The notes under the pieces: generated by a model | What the model saw: only the letters and a program-made list of their open reading frames with translations | What the model was told of the DNA's origin: nothing | Databases searched by the model: none | Origin: an uncultured Flavobacteriales bacterium | Lineage (GTDB): Bacteria; Bacteroidota; Bacteroidia; Flavobacteriales_D; Parvicellaceae | Length of the DNA stretch: 64,000 nucleotides | NCBI GenBank assembly: GCA_943787535.1 | Contig: CALSMU010000008.1 | Span: 1 to 64,000 of the forward strand | Direction of reading: 5' to 3' | Program-made: the position numbers and the translations under genes | In this document: piece by piece, positions 40,435 through 50,277 of the stretch | Layout: each line of letters starts with the position of its first letter | Position numbering within the stretch: the first letter of the stretch is position 1

Positions 40435-42217
40435 TAATAGAGTGAAGGAATTAAATGAATTAAAGAATTTCAAGTTGGTTGAGCAACAAGAAATAGTCAA
40501 CGTTATTTCCGAATCAATACGAAAATTTATTCAGAACAAGTCGTATGAGTATTTTTTGAAAATAGGAGGTAAAAGTGGTTTTTACAAAAGTATTTTGTTA
40601 GCAGCCGGTGATGGAAGTGGAACAGCAGGTTTGCTGCATGAAAAAGAATTAATTAGGGGTAGAAGAAATAGTTTAGGGGTACCAAAAGGTGTGGGGTTAT
40701 TCACTTATGACACTAAAATAGTTTCTGGATATGAAAATATGCAGTCTATTGTGGCAAATCAGACTGCGGTAAGGGAGTTTGAAGCCATGAAAAATGGCTA
40801 TACAAATATTCACTTTAGCATTTGGGGTTTTAATTCTCGGCAGCAATCTACAGTGGTTGTAACTAGAGAAGGGCAGTCATATTTATTATATGCGTCGAAG
40901 CTTTCGAAAGAACTATCCCCTGATTCTGCGTTTGGAAATGGTCAAACTTTGCATACAAATATCAAAAGGTTGGAGTTTAAAAGTATTCCATTTGTAGACA
41001 ATGAAATTAATGGAGAGGAAGGATTAAAATACTGGGTAGAACACTATACAAAAGCATTGGACGAGAATCTATTGAAAATAAAGGAAACAGAATTTGAATT
41101 AGATAAAAATCGATATTCACAAAATAAAACCCAAAAGAAAACCACTTTGTTACAAGAAAGACTTTCGGCGTTGTATAATCGTAAACCCCAAATTGTAAAA
41201 CAATTGAAAAAAGCCAAAAAGGGATTAGCAATTGAAGAAGAGAGGTTGAAGCGATTTAGGTTTAGGCTTACAGAATTGAAAATGTTCAGGGGAGATTTTC
41301 AGGTAAAATATTCAAACTTTGGCTATGTTTACACGTATACGGATGGCTGTACTTTTAATGCATTTACGCAAAATTTTGTAATTCCCGATTCATTAAAATC
41401 TGAGGACTTTAAGGTACGGGTGATTACGATTGGCCCAGATGCTACTAGTGAACATGTAGATGAAGTGCAGTTACAAGTTGGTGTTACAACAGGGAAACCA
41501 GAAGATAAGTTGCCGAATGACTTTTATTTAGAATTTGAGGATGCATTTACTTCAGATCAATTTGAATTGGGTAGTTTTTCATTGAACCCCGTTGAATTGT
41601 ATGAAGTGAGTAAACAATTACACAGTAGTTATCTTCATGGAGGAGATGTTTATTTAGAGTTACTTGCAAACGGAATAGGTCAGGTAAGAGGAGGAGAACT
41701 AATTTCATCTTCGGCAAAGCAGCTAGATAATTATCCAGGGGATACCGATGAAGAAAAGATGGCCTCAAGAGAGTCACAAGAGTTTACCGAGCTCAGACGT
41801 GCATCCCTATCATTTAGAATGGAAAAAAATGATTTAGCCTTAACGATTAGCTCTTTTACTGATCCTGTCAAATCAAACTTTTCCAAAAAAAATATAGTGG
41901 CTAAACCTTTAAAAGAGAAATATTCTACACTATCAGAAAATGATTTATTGAGTGCGTTTCGAACTTTTTATATATGTGAAAGGTTTATGGGAGAATTATT
42001 ACGTGCTGTTTATTTTAATTTTGAAGGGAAAACGAAAACAAAAATGATGTCCTTGTTGAAACGTAAATTGGATAAGTCTGTAGTCAATGTTAAAAGCATA
42101 ACCATTGATTATGCCGAGTATTCAGACGTTGTTCATAATGATGTAGATTTTTTTTCTCATCTCTTAGAAAAGTTTAAAAAACAAAAGGAGCTAGAAAGTG
42201 CTATAATGGGAATTTAA
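40403..42217 (+). CDS. Unrecognised 604-residue protein
   Basis: No family recognised. I start it at the ATG giving MNVLDPNIIFNNRV; the track start ten codons upstream is also possible. There is no signal peptide. Residues about 215-290 are strongly charged and helical (KRLRFR-type, likely coiled coil). They divide an N-terminal part with a glycine-rich AAGDGSGTAGLLHEKE from a C-terminal part rich in beta structure (FGYVYTYTDGCTFNAF). Downstream lies the ilv promoter, so it shares at most a two-gene transcript with the preceding ORF. If fused with that ORF the product would be an exported protein of about 770 residues. Confidence 0.65.
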   Translation: MNVLDPNIIFNNRVKELNELKNFKLVEQQEIVNVISESIRKFIQNKSYEYFLKIGGKSGFYKSILLAAGDGSGTAGLLHEKELIRGRRNSLGVPKGVGLFTYDTKIVSGYENMQSIVANQTAVREFEAMKNGYTNIHFSIWGFNSRQQSTVVVTREGQSYLLYASKLSKELSPDSAFGNGQTLHTNIKRLEFKSIPFVDNEINGEEGLKYWVEHYTKALDENLLKIKETEFELDKNRYSQNKTQKKTTLLQERLSALYNRKPQIVKQLKKAKKGLAIEEERLKRFRFRLTELKMFRGDFQVKYSNFGYVYTYTDGCTFNAFTQNFVIPDSLKSEDFKVRVITIGPDATSEHVDEVQLQVGVTTGKPEDKLPNDFYLEFEDAFTSDQFELGSFSLNPVELYEVSKQLHSSYLHGGDVYLELLANGIGQVRGGELISSSAKQLDNYPGDTDEEKMASRESQEFTELRRASLSFRMEKNDLALTISSFTDPVKSNFSKKNIVAKPLKEKYSTLSENDLLSAFRTFYICERFMGELLRAVYFNFEGKTKTKMMSLLKRKLDKSVVNVKSITIDYAEYSDVVHNDVDFFSHLLEKFKKQKELESAIMGI

Positions 42218-42284
42218 AAATAGCTTCTTTTTTTTGGGGATTGTAAAAATAACTAATCAGACTTTTTATTTTTTAAAATAATTA

Positions 42285-42318
42285 GTTGGGGAAAATGCTT
42301 ACATAGGAGTTAAATTTG
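42285..42318 (+). promoter_or_regulatory. Promoter of the ilv operon
   Basis: TTG at 42285-42287 and TAAATTTG at 42311-42318, separated by 23 bases, fit the Bacteroidota -33/-7 pattern, with spacing at the long end. A start near 42323 would lie about five bases before the leader-peptide ATG. Confidence 0.6.
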
Positions 42319-42327
42319 TGCTTTGAA

Positions 42328-42390
42328 ATGAAACAAAAAATAAACATATCACTACTTACAGTCATTATTATTTCTTCGCCATGTTGGTGA
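42328..42390 (+). CDS. ilv operon leader peptide
   Basis: A 20-codon ORF with ATG at 42328 and TGA at 42388-42390, too short for the ORF track. The middle reads INISLLTVIII: five Ile, two Leu and one Val among eleven residues, exactly the amino acids made by the operon that follows. The end is PCW. A -7 box lies just upstream, and a hairpin plus terminator lie between it and ilvE. This is the layout of a ribosome-stalling attenuator peptide. Confidence 0.85.
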   Translation: MKQKINISLLTVIIISSPCW

Positions 42391-42393
42391 GAT

Positions 42394-42428
42394 AGGAAGA
42401 ATATTGCATTAATATTTAAAGCCTTTCT
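42394..42428 (+). promoter_or_regulatory. Predicted antiterminator of the ilv attenuator
   Basis: AGGAAG (42394-42399) can pair with CTTTCT (42423-42428, one G-U pair), and the adjacent AATATT (42400-42405) with AATATT (42411-42416). CTTTCT is part of the left arm of the terminator, so the two folds exclude each other. AGGAAG begins three bases after the leader stop codon, so a ribosome at the stop would cover it. Confidence 0.65.
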
Positions 42429-42449
42429 CAACAGAAAGGCTTTTTTTTT
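42418..42449 (+). terminator. ilv attenuator terminator
   Basis: Stem AAAGCCTTTCT / AGAAAGGCTTT with loop CAAC and a run of nine T. It lies before ilvE rather than after a gene of the same transcript, and 28 bases downstream of the leader stop codon. Confidence 0.9.
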
Positions 42450-42478
42450 GAAAAAATAAATTACTAAACAATAACAAA

Positions 42479-43369
42479 ATGTATTACAACGACGAAACAA
42501 TAATCTATTTGGATGGTGAATGGTTAAAAGCCAAAGAAACATCTACGAGCCTTTATTCACAAACTTTACACTATGGGTCTGGAGTTTTTGAAGGCATTAG
42601 GTCGTATAAAACAGAAGATGGTGCGAAAGTTTTTAAAGCCAAAGAGCATTACGAAAGATTGCTCTATTCAGCTGAGAAAATGCATATCCAATTGCAATAT
42701 TCAGTGGAGGAATTAACAGCCCTTACCTATCAATTATTAGAAAAAAACAACTTGGAGAATGCTTATATCAGACCATTAGTTTACCTCGGTGAAAACATGG
42801 CCTTGCAGCCAACCGATGAGGTGCATGTAATGCTATCCGCTTGGGAATGGGGTAAATACTTAGGTGATTCTCAATTGCGTTTAATGACTTCTTCTTTTCA
42901 AAGACCAAACCCGAAATCATGTTTTGTTGAGGCAAAAGTAACGGGTCACTACACAAATTCGATTTTAGCAACCACTGAAGCAAAACAAAAAGGGTTCGAT
43001 GAAGCTTTGTTATTAGATATGCATGAAAACGTTGCTGAAGGTCCAGGAGCAAATTTCTTTTATGAAAAAGAGGGCAAGCTTTTTACCGCTCCAGTAGGAA
43101 ATATATTAAATGGAGTAACTAGACAAACTATATTTGAGCTAGCTGATGAGTTAGGTTTTGAATTGGAAGAGAAGTTTTTCACTCCCGAAGAAGTCTATGA
43201 TGCTGATGGTGCTTTCTTTACGGGTACTGCCGCAGAAGTTGCAGGTGTGGAAAGTTTAGATGGTCATAAATTTAATTTTAGTTGGGAAGACACGATGGGA
43301 TTCGATTTGGCAAATGCTTATCAAAATCGTGTAAGAAAGAAGGAATACAAACAATTTGAATTAGTCTAA
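42479..43369 (+). CDS. ilvE: Branched-chain amino acid aminotransferase
   Basis: Performs the last, reversible transamination to Ile, Leu and Val with pyridoxal phosphate. The 296-residue fold-type IV enzyme shows [17 protein letters not shown], the lysine region [14 protein letters not shown], and [10 protein letters not shown]. First structural gene of the ilv operon, 30 bases beyond the attenuator T-run; ilvD starts one base after its stop codon. Confidence 0.96.
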   Translation: MYYNDETIIYLDGEWLKAKETSTSLYSQTLHYGSGVFEGIRSYKTEDGAKVFKAKEHYERLLYSAEKMHIQLQYSVEELTALTYQLLEKNNLENAYIRPLVYLGENMALQPTDEVHVMLSAWEWGKYLGDSQLRLMTSSFQRPNPKSCFVEAKVTGHYTNSILATTEAKQKGFDEALLLDMHENVAEGPGANFFYEKEGKLFTAPVGNILNGVTRQTIFELADELGFELEEKFFTPEEVYDADGAFFTGTAAEVAGVESLDGHKFNFSWEDTMGFDLANAYQNRVRKKEYKQFELV

Positions 43370-43370
43370 A

Positions 43371-45041
43371 ATGAACAGATTTAGCAAAAGAGTAACACAA
43401 GACGATTCCCAGCCAGCAGCTCAAGCTATGTTGCATGCAATAGGACTGACTGAAGAAGATTTTTCGAAAGCTTTTGTTGGGATTGCAAGCACTGGATATG
43501 AAGGAAATCCATGTAATATGCATTTAAATGATCTCGCCCAAAAGGTTAAGCAAGGCACGAAAAATGCAAATTTAGTAGGTTTGGTGTTTAATACAATTGG
43601 TGTTAGTGATGGAATTTCTATGGGAACCCCAGGTATGCGGTTTTCTCTTCCATCTAGAGATGTTATAGCAGATTCGATGGAGACAGTTGTTGAAGGAATG
43701 TCTTACGATGGTTTGGTAACGGTTGTTGGGTGTGATAAAAATATGCCGGGAGCATTAATGGCAATGATACGTTTAAATAGACCAAGTATATTGGTGTACG
43801 GTGGAACAATTGCTTCAGGTTGTCATAACGACAAGCCGCTAGATGTGGTTTCAGCATTTGAAGCATGGGGTCAAAAGGTTGCAGGAACGATTGATGATAA
43901 GGAATACAAAGAGGTGATTAAAAAAGCTTGTCCTGGCGCTGGTGCTTGCGGAGGAATGTACACTGCAAATACAATGGCATCAGCTATAGAAGCGCTTGGA
44001 ATGTCATTGCCTTATAATTCTTCTAATCCAGCTTTGAGTGCTGAAAAGAAAATGGAAAGTGTAAAGGCTGGAGAAGCTATGCGCTTGTTGTTAGAGAAAG
44101 ACATTAAGCCAAGTGATATAGTAACAAGGAAATCATTGGAAAATGCAATAAGACTTGTGACAGTTTTAGGTGGATCAACAAATGCTGTTTTACACTTCCT
44201 CGCTATTGCTAAAGCCGCTGACATAGAATTTGAATTGGATGATTTTCAAAGAATATCTAATACTACGCCCTTTTTAGCAGACTTAAAACCAAGTGGTGAA
44301 TTTTTAATGGAGAATGTTCATCAAGTCGGAGGAATTCCTGCGGTATTAAAGTTCTTGTTGGAAAAAGGGATGTTGCATGGTGATTGTTTAACGGTAACAG
44401 GGAAAACATTAGCAGAAAACCTTGATGCTGTTCCTGGTTTGCTGGATGGTCAAAAAGTAATACGACCAATAGAAAATCCAATAAAACCAACAGGTCATTT
44501 ACGTGTATTAAAAGGAAATATTTCTCCTAAAGGAGCTGTAGCAAAAATAACAGGAAAAGAAGGGTTGGAGTTCACAGGAGCAGCGCGAGTTTTTAATTCC
44601 GAGTATGAAGCTACCGATGGAATTCGAAACGGTGAGGTTCAAAAAGGAGATGTTGTTGTGATTCGTTATGAAGGTCCCAAAGGTGGACCTGGAATGCCGG
44701 AAATGTTAAAGCCAACTGCTGCTATAATAGGCGCTGGTTTAGGTAATCATGTTGCATTGATAACGGATGGTAGGTTTTCTGGTGGTTCTCACGGGTTTGT
44801 CGTTGGGCATGTATCTCCAGAAGCGCAAGATGGAGGTCCTATTGCATTGCTCGAAAATGGAGATATTATTACCATAAATGCGGTTGAAAACACAATAAAT
44901 ATGGATGTTTCTGATGAAGAATTAACAACAAGAAAGGGTAAATGGAAAGCTCCCCAATTAAAGTTTAAAAAAGGAGTTATGTATAAATATGCTAAAACCG
45001 TTTCTTGTGCTTCAGAAGGTTGCGTTACAGATGAATTTTAA
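43371..45041 (+). CDS. ilvD: Dihydroxy-acid dehydratase
   Basis: Dehydrates 2,3-dihydroxy-isovalerate and its Ile-pathway analogue to the 2-keto acids. The 556-residue protein has the iron-sulfur cysteines in [17 protein letters not shown] and [16 protein letters not shown], and the C-terminal [19 protein letters not shown]. Length and motifs are complete. Confidence 0.97.
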   Translation: MNRFSKRVTQDDSQPAAQAMLHAIGLTEEDFSKAFVGIASTGYEGNPCNMHLNDLAQKVKQGTKNANLVGLVFNTIGVSDGISMGTPGMRFSLPSRDVIADSMETVVEGMSYDGLVTVVGCDKNMPGALMAMIRLNRPSILVYGGTIASGCHNDKPLDVVSAFEAWGQKVAGTIDDKEYKEVIKKACPGAGACGGMYTANTMASAIEALGMSLPYNSSNPALSAEKKMESVKAGEAMRLLLEKDIKPSDIVTRKSLENAIRLVTVLGGSTNAVLHFLAIAKAADIEFELDDFQRISNTTPFLADLKPSGEFLMENVHQVGGIPAVLKFLLEKGMLHGDCLTVTGKTLAENLDAVPGLLDGQKVIRPIENPIKPTGHLRVLKGNISPKGAVAKITGKEGLEFTGAARVFNSEYEATDGIRNGEVQKGDVVVIRYEGPKGGPGMPEMLKPTAAIIGAGLGNHVALITDGRFSGGSHGFVVGHVSPEAQDGGPIALLENGDIITINAVENTINMDVSDEELTTRKGKWKAPQLKFKKGVMYKYAKTVSCASEGCVTDEF

Positions 45042-45042
45042 A

Positions 45043-46776
45043 ATGAATGACATGGATACTATTGAAGTTAAAGATACAATGCCGAAACAAGGTTTAATGA
45101 CTGGTTCACAAGCAGTAGTTCAATCAATAATTGCTGAAGGTGTGAATTTAATGTTTGGATATCCAGGTGGTGCTATTATGCCAGTTTATGATGCATTATA
45201 TGATGTTGAACAGGAACTAACACATGTGTTAGCAAGACATGAACAAGGTGCGGTGCATGCAGCTCAAGGATATGCCAGAGCAACAGGAAAGGTTGGTGTT
45301 TGTATTGCAACTTCGGGTCCAGGAGCAACCAATTTGATAACCGGAATAGCGGATGCGCAAATTGATTCAACTCCTTTGGTTTGCATAACAGGTCAAGTTG
45401 CGAGTCATTTATTAGGGACAGACGCTTTTCAAGAAACGGATGTTGTTGGGATTTCAATGCCCGTGACCAAATGGAATTTTCAAGTTACTAGGGCAGAAGA
45501 AATACCAATGGCAATAGCGAAGGCATTTTACATAGCACGTTCTGGAAAACCAGGTCCAGTATTGGTCGATATAACGAAAGATGCGCAGTTTGAAGAGGTA
45601 GATTTTAACTATGTTCCATTCACTGGTATGAGAAGCTACCGCCCTAAACCAAAATTAGACTTGGATTCGGTAAAAGCAGCAGCGAATTTAATCAATAGTG
45701 CTAAACGTCCATTTATATTATTTGGTCAAGGAATAATCTTATCCAAAGCTGAGAAAGAATTTAAATCTTTTATCGAAAAAACTGGGATACCTTCTGCTTG
45801 GACAATACTAGGACTATCCGCACTTGAATCGGATCACTATTTAAATGTTGGAATGTTAGGAATGCATGGAAACTATGCGCCCAATAAACTCACCAACGAA
45901 TGTGACGTTTTGATAGCGATTGGGATGCGTTTCGATGATAGAATAACAGGTGATTTAAGCCGGTATGCAAAGCAAGCAAAAGTTGTACATATAGAAATAG
46001 ATCCGTCAGAGGTTAGTAAAAATGTGCATGCAAATATCCCTGTTATTGCGGATGCCAAAGAAGCATTGTTGGAATTATCTAAAATAGTAGATGAAAAAAC
46101 ACATCCAGATTGGCTGCAGAAATTTAGAGATTTAGAAATGGAAGAGTATGAATTGGTAATAGGAAATGAGCTTTACCCATCAACAGAAAAACTTACGATG
46201 GGTGAAGTGATAAATGAAATAAATATTCAGTCCGATCATAATAATATTATAGTAACAGACGTAGGGCAGCATCAAATGATGTCTTGCAGATATTTTAAAT
46301 TCCAACAAACCAAATCGATGATAACTTCCGGCGGTTTAGGTACTATGGGGTTTTGTTTGCCAGCTGCGATTGGAGCAAAAATGGGACAACCAAATAAACA
46401 GGTGATTGCTGTTATTGGTGATGGTGGTTTTCAGATGACGCTTCAGGAATTAGGAACCATGTTTCAATATGGTGTTGATGTCAAAATAGTAGTTCTGAAT
46501 AATGAGTTTCTGGGAATGGTTAGGCAATGGCAAGAGATGTTTTTTGAAAAGCGATATGCATCAACAACTATGGTTAATCCTGATTTTCAGAGGATTGTTT
46601 CGGGATATGGTATAGCAACTAAAAAGGTAGTAAAACGAGAGGAATTAGCTGATGCAATTAAGGAAATGTTAAATCATAAAGGAGCCTATTTTTTAGAGGC
46701 AATAGTTGGCAAAGAGAATAATGTTTTTCCAATGGTGCCAACGGGAGCTTCAGTGAGCGAGATAAGACTAAAGTAA
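45043..46776 (+). CDS. ilvB: Acetolactate synthase, large (catalytic) subunit
   Basis: ThDP-dependent synthesis of acetolactate or acetohydroxybutyrate. I start at ATG 45043, one base after the ilvD stop, giving 577 residues; the track start at 44989 lies inside ilvD and is rejected. Motifs: GYPGGAIMPVYDAL with the catalytic Glu in ARHEQGAVHAAQGYARATG, and the ThDP-binding VIGDGGFQMTLQELGT...VLNN. The regulatory subunit gene follows. Confidence 0.97.
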   Translation: MNDMDTIEVKDTMPKQGLMTGSQAVVQSIIAEGVNLMFGYPGGAIMPVYDALYDVEQELTHVLARHEQGAVHAAQGYARATGKVGVCIATSGPGATNLITGIADAQIDSTPLVCITGQVASHLLGTDAFQETDVVGISMPVTKWNFQVTRAEEIPMAIAKAFYIARSGKPGPVLVDITKDAQFEEVDFNYVPFTGMRSYRPKPKLDLDSVKAAANLINSAKRPFILFGQGIILSKAEKEFKSFIEKTGIPSAWTILGLSALESDHYLNVGMLGMHGNYAPNKLTNECDVLIAIGMRFDDRITGDLSRYAKQAKVVHIEIDPSEVSKNVHANIPVIADAKEALLELSKIVDEKTHPDWLQKFRDLEMEEYELVIGNELYPSTEKLTMGEVINEINIQSDHNNIIVTDVGQHQMMSCRYFKFQQTKSMITSGGLGTMGFCLPAAIGAKMGQPNKQVIAVIGDGGFQMTLQELGTMFQYGVDVKIVVLNNEFLGMVRQWQEMFFEKRYASTTMVNPDFQRIVSGYGIATKKVVKREELADAIKEMLNHKGAYFLEAIVGKENNVFPMVPTGASVSEIRLK

Positions 46777-46777
46777 A

Positions 46778-47311
46778 ATGAAAAAAGAAAGATATACAAT
46801 ATCGGTTTTTACCGAAGATATTGTCGGTATGCTTAACAGAGTAACAATAATATTTACTCGAAGGAAAATAAATATTGATAGTATTGCAGCATCAGAAAGT
46901 GAAATAGCTAATATTCATCGCTATACACTTGTAATAAGTGAAGCTGAAGACATGGTTAAGAAGGTTGTTCTTCAACTTGAAAAACAAGTTGAGGTTGTTA
47001 AGGCGGTTTATCACAAAGATTCCGAGGTGGTTTATCAGGAAATAGCCTTATACAAAGTGCCTACTGAAGTGCTTTTATCGGGTGGCGAGGCTGAGAAAAT
47101 AGTGAGAGCGCATCATGCTAGAGTTTTGTCGGTTGAACCTGCATTTACGGTTATTGAAAAAACGGGACACAAGGAGGAAACACAAGCACTATTTAATCAG
47201 TTAGAGCCCTATGGAATGCTGGAGTTTGTTAGGTCAGGAAGAGTGGCTATTACCAAGCCAATGAAAACGTTGAAGTCAATAGTTGAAGAATTAGAAAAAG
47301 TACAATATTAA
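46778..47311 (+). CDS. ilvN: Acetolactate synthase, small (regulatory) subunit
   Basis: Binds valine and activates and feedback-regulates IlvB. The 177-residue protein has an N-terminal ACT domain (YTISVFTEDIVGMLNRVTIIFTRR, with INIDSIAASESE) and the usual C-terminal domain (VEPAFTVIEKTGHKEE). It starts one base after ilvB ends. Confidence 0.95.
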   Translation: MKKERYTISVFTEDIVGMLNRVTIIFTRRKINIDSIAASESEIANIHRYTLVISEAEDMVKKVVLQLEKQVEVVKAVYHKDSEVVYQEIALYKVPTEVLLSGGEAEKIVRAHHARVLSVEPAFTVIEKTGHKEETQALFNQLEPYGMLEFVRSGRVAITKPMKTLKSIVEELEKVQY

Positions 47312-47323
47312 AAAATACAAGCA

Positions 47324-48799
47324 ATGGAAAATTATTACAATTCGCTATCACGAGAAGACCAACTTTTGCAGCTTGGAAAATGTGATTTTATGGACAGTGC
47401 CGACTTTGTTAATGGAGTTGAAAAACTTAAAAACAAAAATGTGGTCATAGTTGGATGTGGAGCGCAGGGATTAAATCAGGGGTTAAACATGAGAGATTCA
47501 GGATTAAAAGTTTCTTATGCATTGAGAAAAGAGGCAATTGAAACCAAGAGACAATCATACTTGAATGCGGTTAATAATGAATTTGAACTTGGTACTTACC
47601 AAGAAATGATTCCAACTGCGGATTTGGTAATTAATTTAACCCCGGATAAACAACACACCGATGTGGTCAAAAATATAATGCCATTCATGAAATTTGGAGC
47701 TACTTTATCCTATTCTCATGGGTTTAATATTGTTGAAGAAGGAATGAAGATTCGTAAAGATCTAACGGTTATCATGATGGCACCTAAATCTCCCGGTTCG
47801 GAGGTCAGAGAAGAGTATAAAAGAGGGTTTGGTGTTCCTACTTTAATAGCAGTTCACCCAGAAAACAATCCAAATGGCGATGGTTTGGAAATTGCAAAAG
47901 CTTATGCCGTTGCGACTGGAGGACATATGGCAGGAGTTTTAAACTCATCGTTTGTAGCTGAGGTTAAATCTGATTTAATGGGTGAGCAGACTATACTTTG
48001 TGGTGTCCTTCAAACAGGTTCAATTCTTTATTTTGATAAAATGATTGAAAATGGGATAGATCCGGGATATGCGGCCAAATTAGTTCAATATGGATGGGAA
48101 GCTATAACGGAAGAATTGAAGCATGGTGGTTTAACACAAATGATGAATAGATTGAATGGGGCTTCGAAAGTAAAAACCAATGAGTTGGCAAATGAATTAA
48201 AGACCCTGATGAAGCCTTTGTTTGAAAAACATATGAAAGATATTTTATCAGGAGATTTCTCTTTAATGATGATGAAAGATTGGAAGAATAATGACGCCGA
48301 ATTATTAACCTGGAGGAGGGAAACGGGAGAAACAGCATTTGAAAAAGCCGTTGAAACCAACGAAAATATTGCTAATCAGGAGTTTTTTGATAAAGGTTTA
48401 TTAATGGTTGCATTTACCAAAGCAGGAGTTGAATTGGCATTCGAAACAATGATAGAAAATGGAATAAAGGCGGAGTCTGCATATTATGAATCTTTGCACG
48501 AGGCGCCTTTAATTGCAAATACAATAGCCCGTAAAAAATTGTATGAAATGAATCGGGTAATATCCGATACTGCAGAATATGGTTGTTATCTTTTTAATCA
48601 TGCGTGTAAACCTTTACTAAAAGATTTTATGTCATCCGTGGATTTAGGCCTAATCGGTCAGCCATTTTTTGATTCAAAATACAATGATCCCGTTAAAATA
48701 AATGAATTAGACAATGAGTTAAAAAACCATCCAATAGAAAAAGTTGGCGCTTTACTCAGGTTGTCAATGACGGAAATGAAAAAATTGGAATTAAATTAG
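47324..48799 (+). CDS. ilvC: Ketol-acid reductoisomerase, class II (long form)
   Basis: Isomerises and reduces acetolactate with NADPH. The Rossmann motif [21 protein letters not shown] is near residue 40, and the duplicated knotted C-terminal domains make it 491 residues, the long enterobacterial and plant-like class rather than the 330-residue class I. Arg after the Rossmann strand ([15 protein letters not shown]) favours NADPH. Confidence 0.96.
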   Translation: MENYYNSLSREDQLLQLGKCDFMDSADFVNGVEKLKNKNVVIVGCGAQGLNQGLNMRDSGLKVSYALRKEAIETKRQSYLNAVNNEFELGTYQEMIPTADLVINLTPDKQHTDVVKNIMPFMKFGATLSYSHGFNIVEEGMKIRKDLTVIMMAPKSPGSEVREEYKRGFGVPTLIAVHPENNPNGDGLEIAKAYAVATGGHMAGVLNSSFVAEVKSDLMGEQTILCGVLQTGSILYFDKMIENGIDPGYAAKLVQYGWEAITEELKHGGLTQMMNRLNGASKVKTNELANELKTLMKPLFEKHMKDILSGDFSLMMMKDWKNNDAELLTWRRETGETAFEKAVETNENIANQEFFDKGLLMVAFTKAGVELAFETMIENGIKAESAYYESLHEAPLIANTIARKKLYEMNRVISDTAEYGCYLFNHACKPLLKDFMSSVDLGLIGQPFFDSKYNDPVKINELDNELKNHPIEKVGALLRLSMTEMKKLELN

Positions 48800-48803
48800 T
48801 AGA

Positions 48804-50054
48804 ATGAGGGCACAAGTTAGGTTAGAAAATGTAAAAAAAGCAGCATTGCTTTTAAATGATGTTGCCTTGAAAACACCTTTAATGCGGAATGAAAATTTAG
48901 CGCAACAATTTGAATCTAATATTGTATTAAAACGAGAAGATTTACAGCAAGTTAGGTCCTATAAAATAAGAGGGGCCTATAACAAAATTGCTTCTTTAAC
49001 AGAGAGTGAACTAAAGCAAGGAGTTGTTTGTGCAAGTGCTGGTAATCATGCGCAAGGGGTTGCTTTTTCTTGCTTTAAGCTAAAAGTAAAAGGGGTTGTT
49101 TTCATGCCGACTCCGACACCAAAACAGAAGATTGAACAAGTGAAAATGTTTGGTGGTGCGTTTATAGAAATAGTAATAGTAGGTGATACGTTTGACGATG
49201 CTTACGTTTGTGCAAATCAATATTGCGCAGATAATAAGATGACATTTGTACATCCGTTTGATGATGAAAAGGTAATTGAAGGTCAAGCGACAATTGCTTT
49301 GGAGATTTTAGAGCAATCCAAAAATGAGATTGATTATTTATTTGTGCCTGTTGGAGGTGGGGGAGTTGCTTCTGGCATCTCCTCTATATTTAATGAGCTA
49401 TCGCCAAATACAAAAGTTATAGGAGTTGAACCGTATGGTGCTCCCTCCATGTCCACTTCTTTGGAAAAGGGGGTTAATATTAAATTAGATTACATTGATA
49501 AATTTATTGATGGAGCCTCAGTTCAAAGAGTAGGAGATTTGAATTTTGATCTTTGTCAGCAGTATTTGTCTAGTATGTCTTGTGTAAAGGAAGGAGAGGT
49601 GTGTCAAACGATACTAGACTTATATAATAAAGAAGCAATTGTTGTGGAGCCAGCAGGAGCCCTTTCAATAGCTGTTTTGAATCAGTTTAAAGATGAAATA
49701 CGCGGAAAGAATGTTGTTTGCTTAGTTAGTGGAAGTAATAACGATATTACGCGAACCGAGGAGATAAAAGAAAGAGCTCTTTTGCATGCAAATTTGAAAC
49801 ACTATTTCATAATCAGTTTTCCACAAAGAGCGGGAGCATTGAAAGAATTTGTGGCAGATATATTAGGACCAAATGATGATATTACACATTTTGAGTATAC
49901 AAAAAAACATAACCGTAATATGGGTCCAGCTGTGGTTGGGGTTGAACTTCAAAATCCTTCAACACTTAAAGCGCTGGAGAAAAGAATGAAAGACAGAGGC
50001 TTTTTTGGAGAATACTTGAATGATAACCCAGATTTATTTCAGTTTTTGGTTTAG
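48804..50054 (+). CDS. ilvA: Threonine dehydratase (threonine ammonia-lyase)
   Basis: Makes 2-oxobutanoate from threonine, the entry to isoleucine. The 416-residue enzyme has the PLP lysine in SYKIRGAYNK, the glycine loop VPVGGGGVASG, and a single C-terminal ACT-like domain (HYFIISFPQRAGALKEFV) for allosteric control. Last gene of the ilv operon; its terminator lies inside the convergent small gene downstream. Confidence 0.95.
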   Translation: MRAQVRLENVKKAALLLNDVALKTPLMRNENLAQQFESNIVLKREDLQQVRSYKIRGAYNKIASLTESELKQGVVCASAGNHAQGVAFSCFKLKVKGVVFMPTPTPKQKIEQVKMFGGAFIEIVIVGDTFDDAYVCANQYCADNKMTFVHPFDDEKVIEGQATIALEILEQSKNEIDYLFVPVGGGGVASGISSIFNELSPNTKVIGVEPYGAPSMSTSLEKGVNIKLDYIDKFIDGASVQRVGDLNFDLCQQYLSSMSCVKEGEVCQTILDLYNKEAIVVEPAGALSIAVLNQFKDEIRGKNVVCLVSGSNNDITRTEEIKERALLHANLKHYFIISFPQRAGALKEFVADILGPNDDITHFEYTKKHNRNMGPAVVGVELQNPSTLKALEKRMKDRGFFGEYLNDNPDLFQFLV

Positions 50055-50055
50055 G

Positions 50056-50250
50056 TTATTTAATTTTATTACGCAATTGCTTGACGCGTATCATTGCGTC
50101 TTTTTTTGACTTATATTTTTCTTTCCCAACGAGAGATAATTTGGTTTTAAACTTTTTTTCAAGTTGTTTATGCGTTTCAATTAGGTCTTTGGTAAATCCA
50201 ATTTGAGTGACACCTATTTTTTTATTTTGAAAGATGTAAACTAAAAACAT
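50056..50250 (-). CDS. Small GIY-YIG-like protein, degenerate
   Basis: A 64-residue ORF whose layout follows the short GIY-YIG/UvrC-like nuclease domain: FLVYIFQNK where VYIL is expected, GVTQIGFTKDL where YYIGYTxDL is expected, and a basic end with VKQLRNKIK like the REKQLK block. The second tyrosine of the YIG motif is Gln and the catalytic Arg after the DL motif is missing, so it is probably inactive as a nuclease. It converges on ilvA with one base between stops. Confidence 0.55.
   Translation of the reverse strand: MFLVYIFQNKKIGVTQIGFTKDLIETHKQLEKKFKTKLSLVGKEKYKSKKDAMIRVKQLRNKIK
50071..50107 (+). terminator. Terminator of the ilv operon, inside the convergent gene
   Basis: ACGCAAT (50071-50077) can pair with ATTGCGT (50093-50099), or GACGC with GCGTC (50083-50100), followed by seven T. 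It lies within the 3' part of the minus-strand small ORF. Confidence 0.75.
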
Positions 50251-50277
50251 GTAACCCTTTTTTTGAGCAAAACTGTA

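Noticed and set aside
42282-42542. 86-codon minus-strand ORF across the ilv leader
   Set aside because: It crosses the promoter, attenuator and start of ilvE antisense and shows no domain; the leader elements explain the region.
44989-45042. Upstream start for ilvB given in the ORF track
   Set aside because: It lies inside ilvD and adds residues with no family support; ATG 45043 gives a normal start one base after the ilvD stop.
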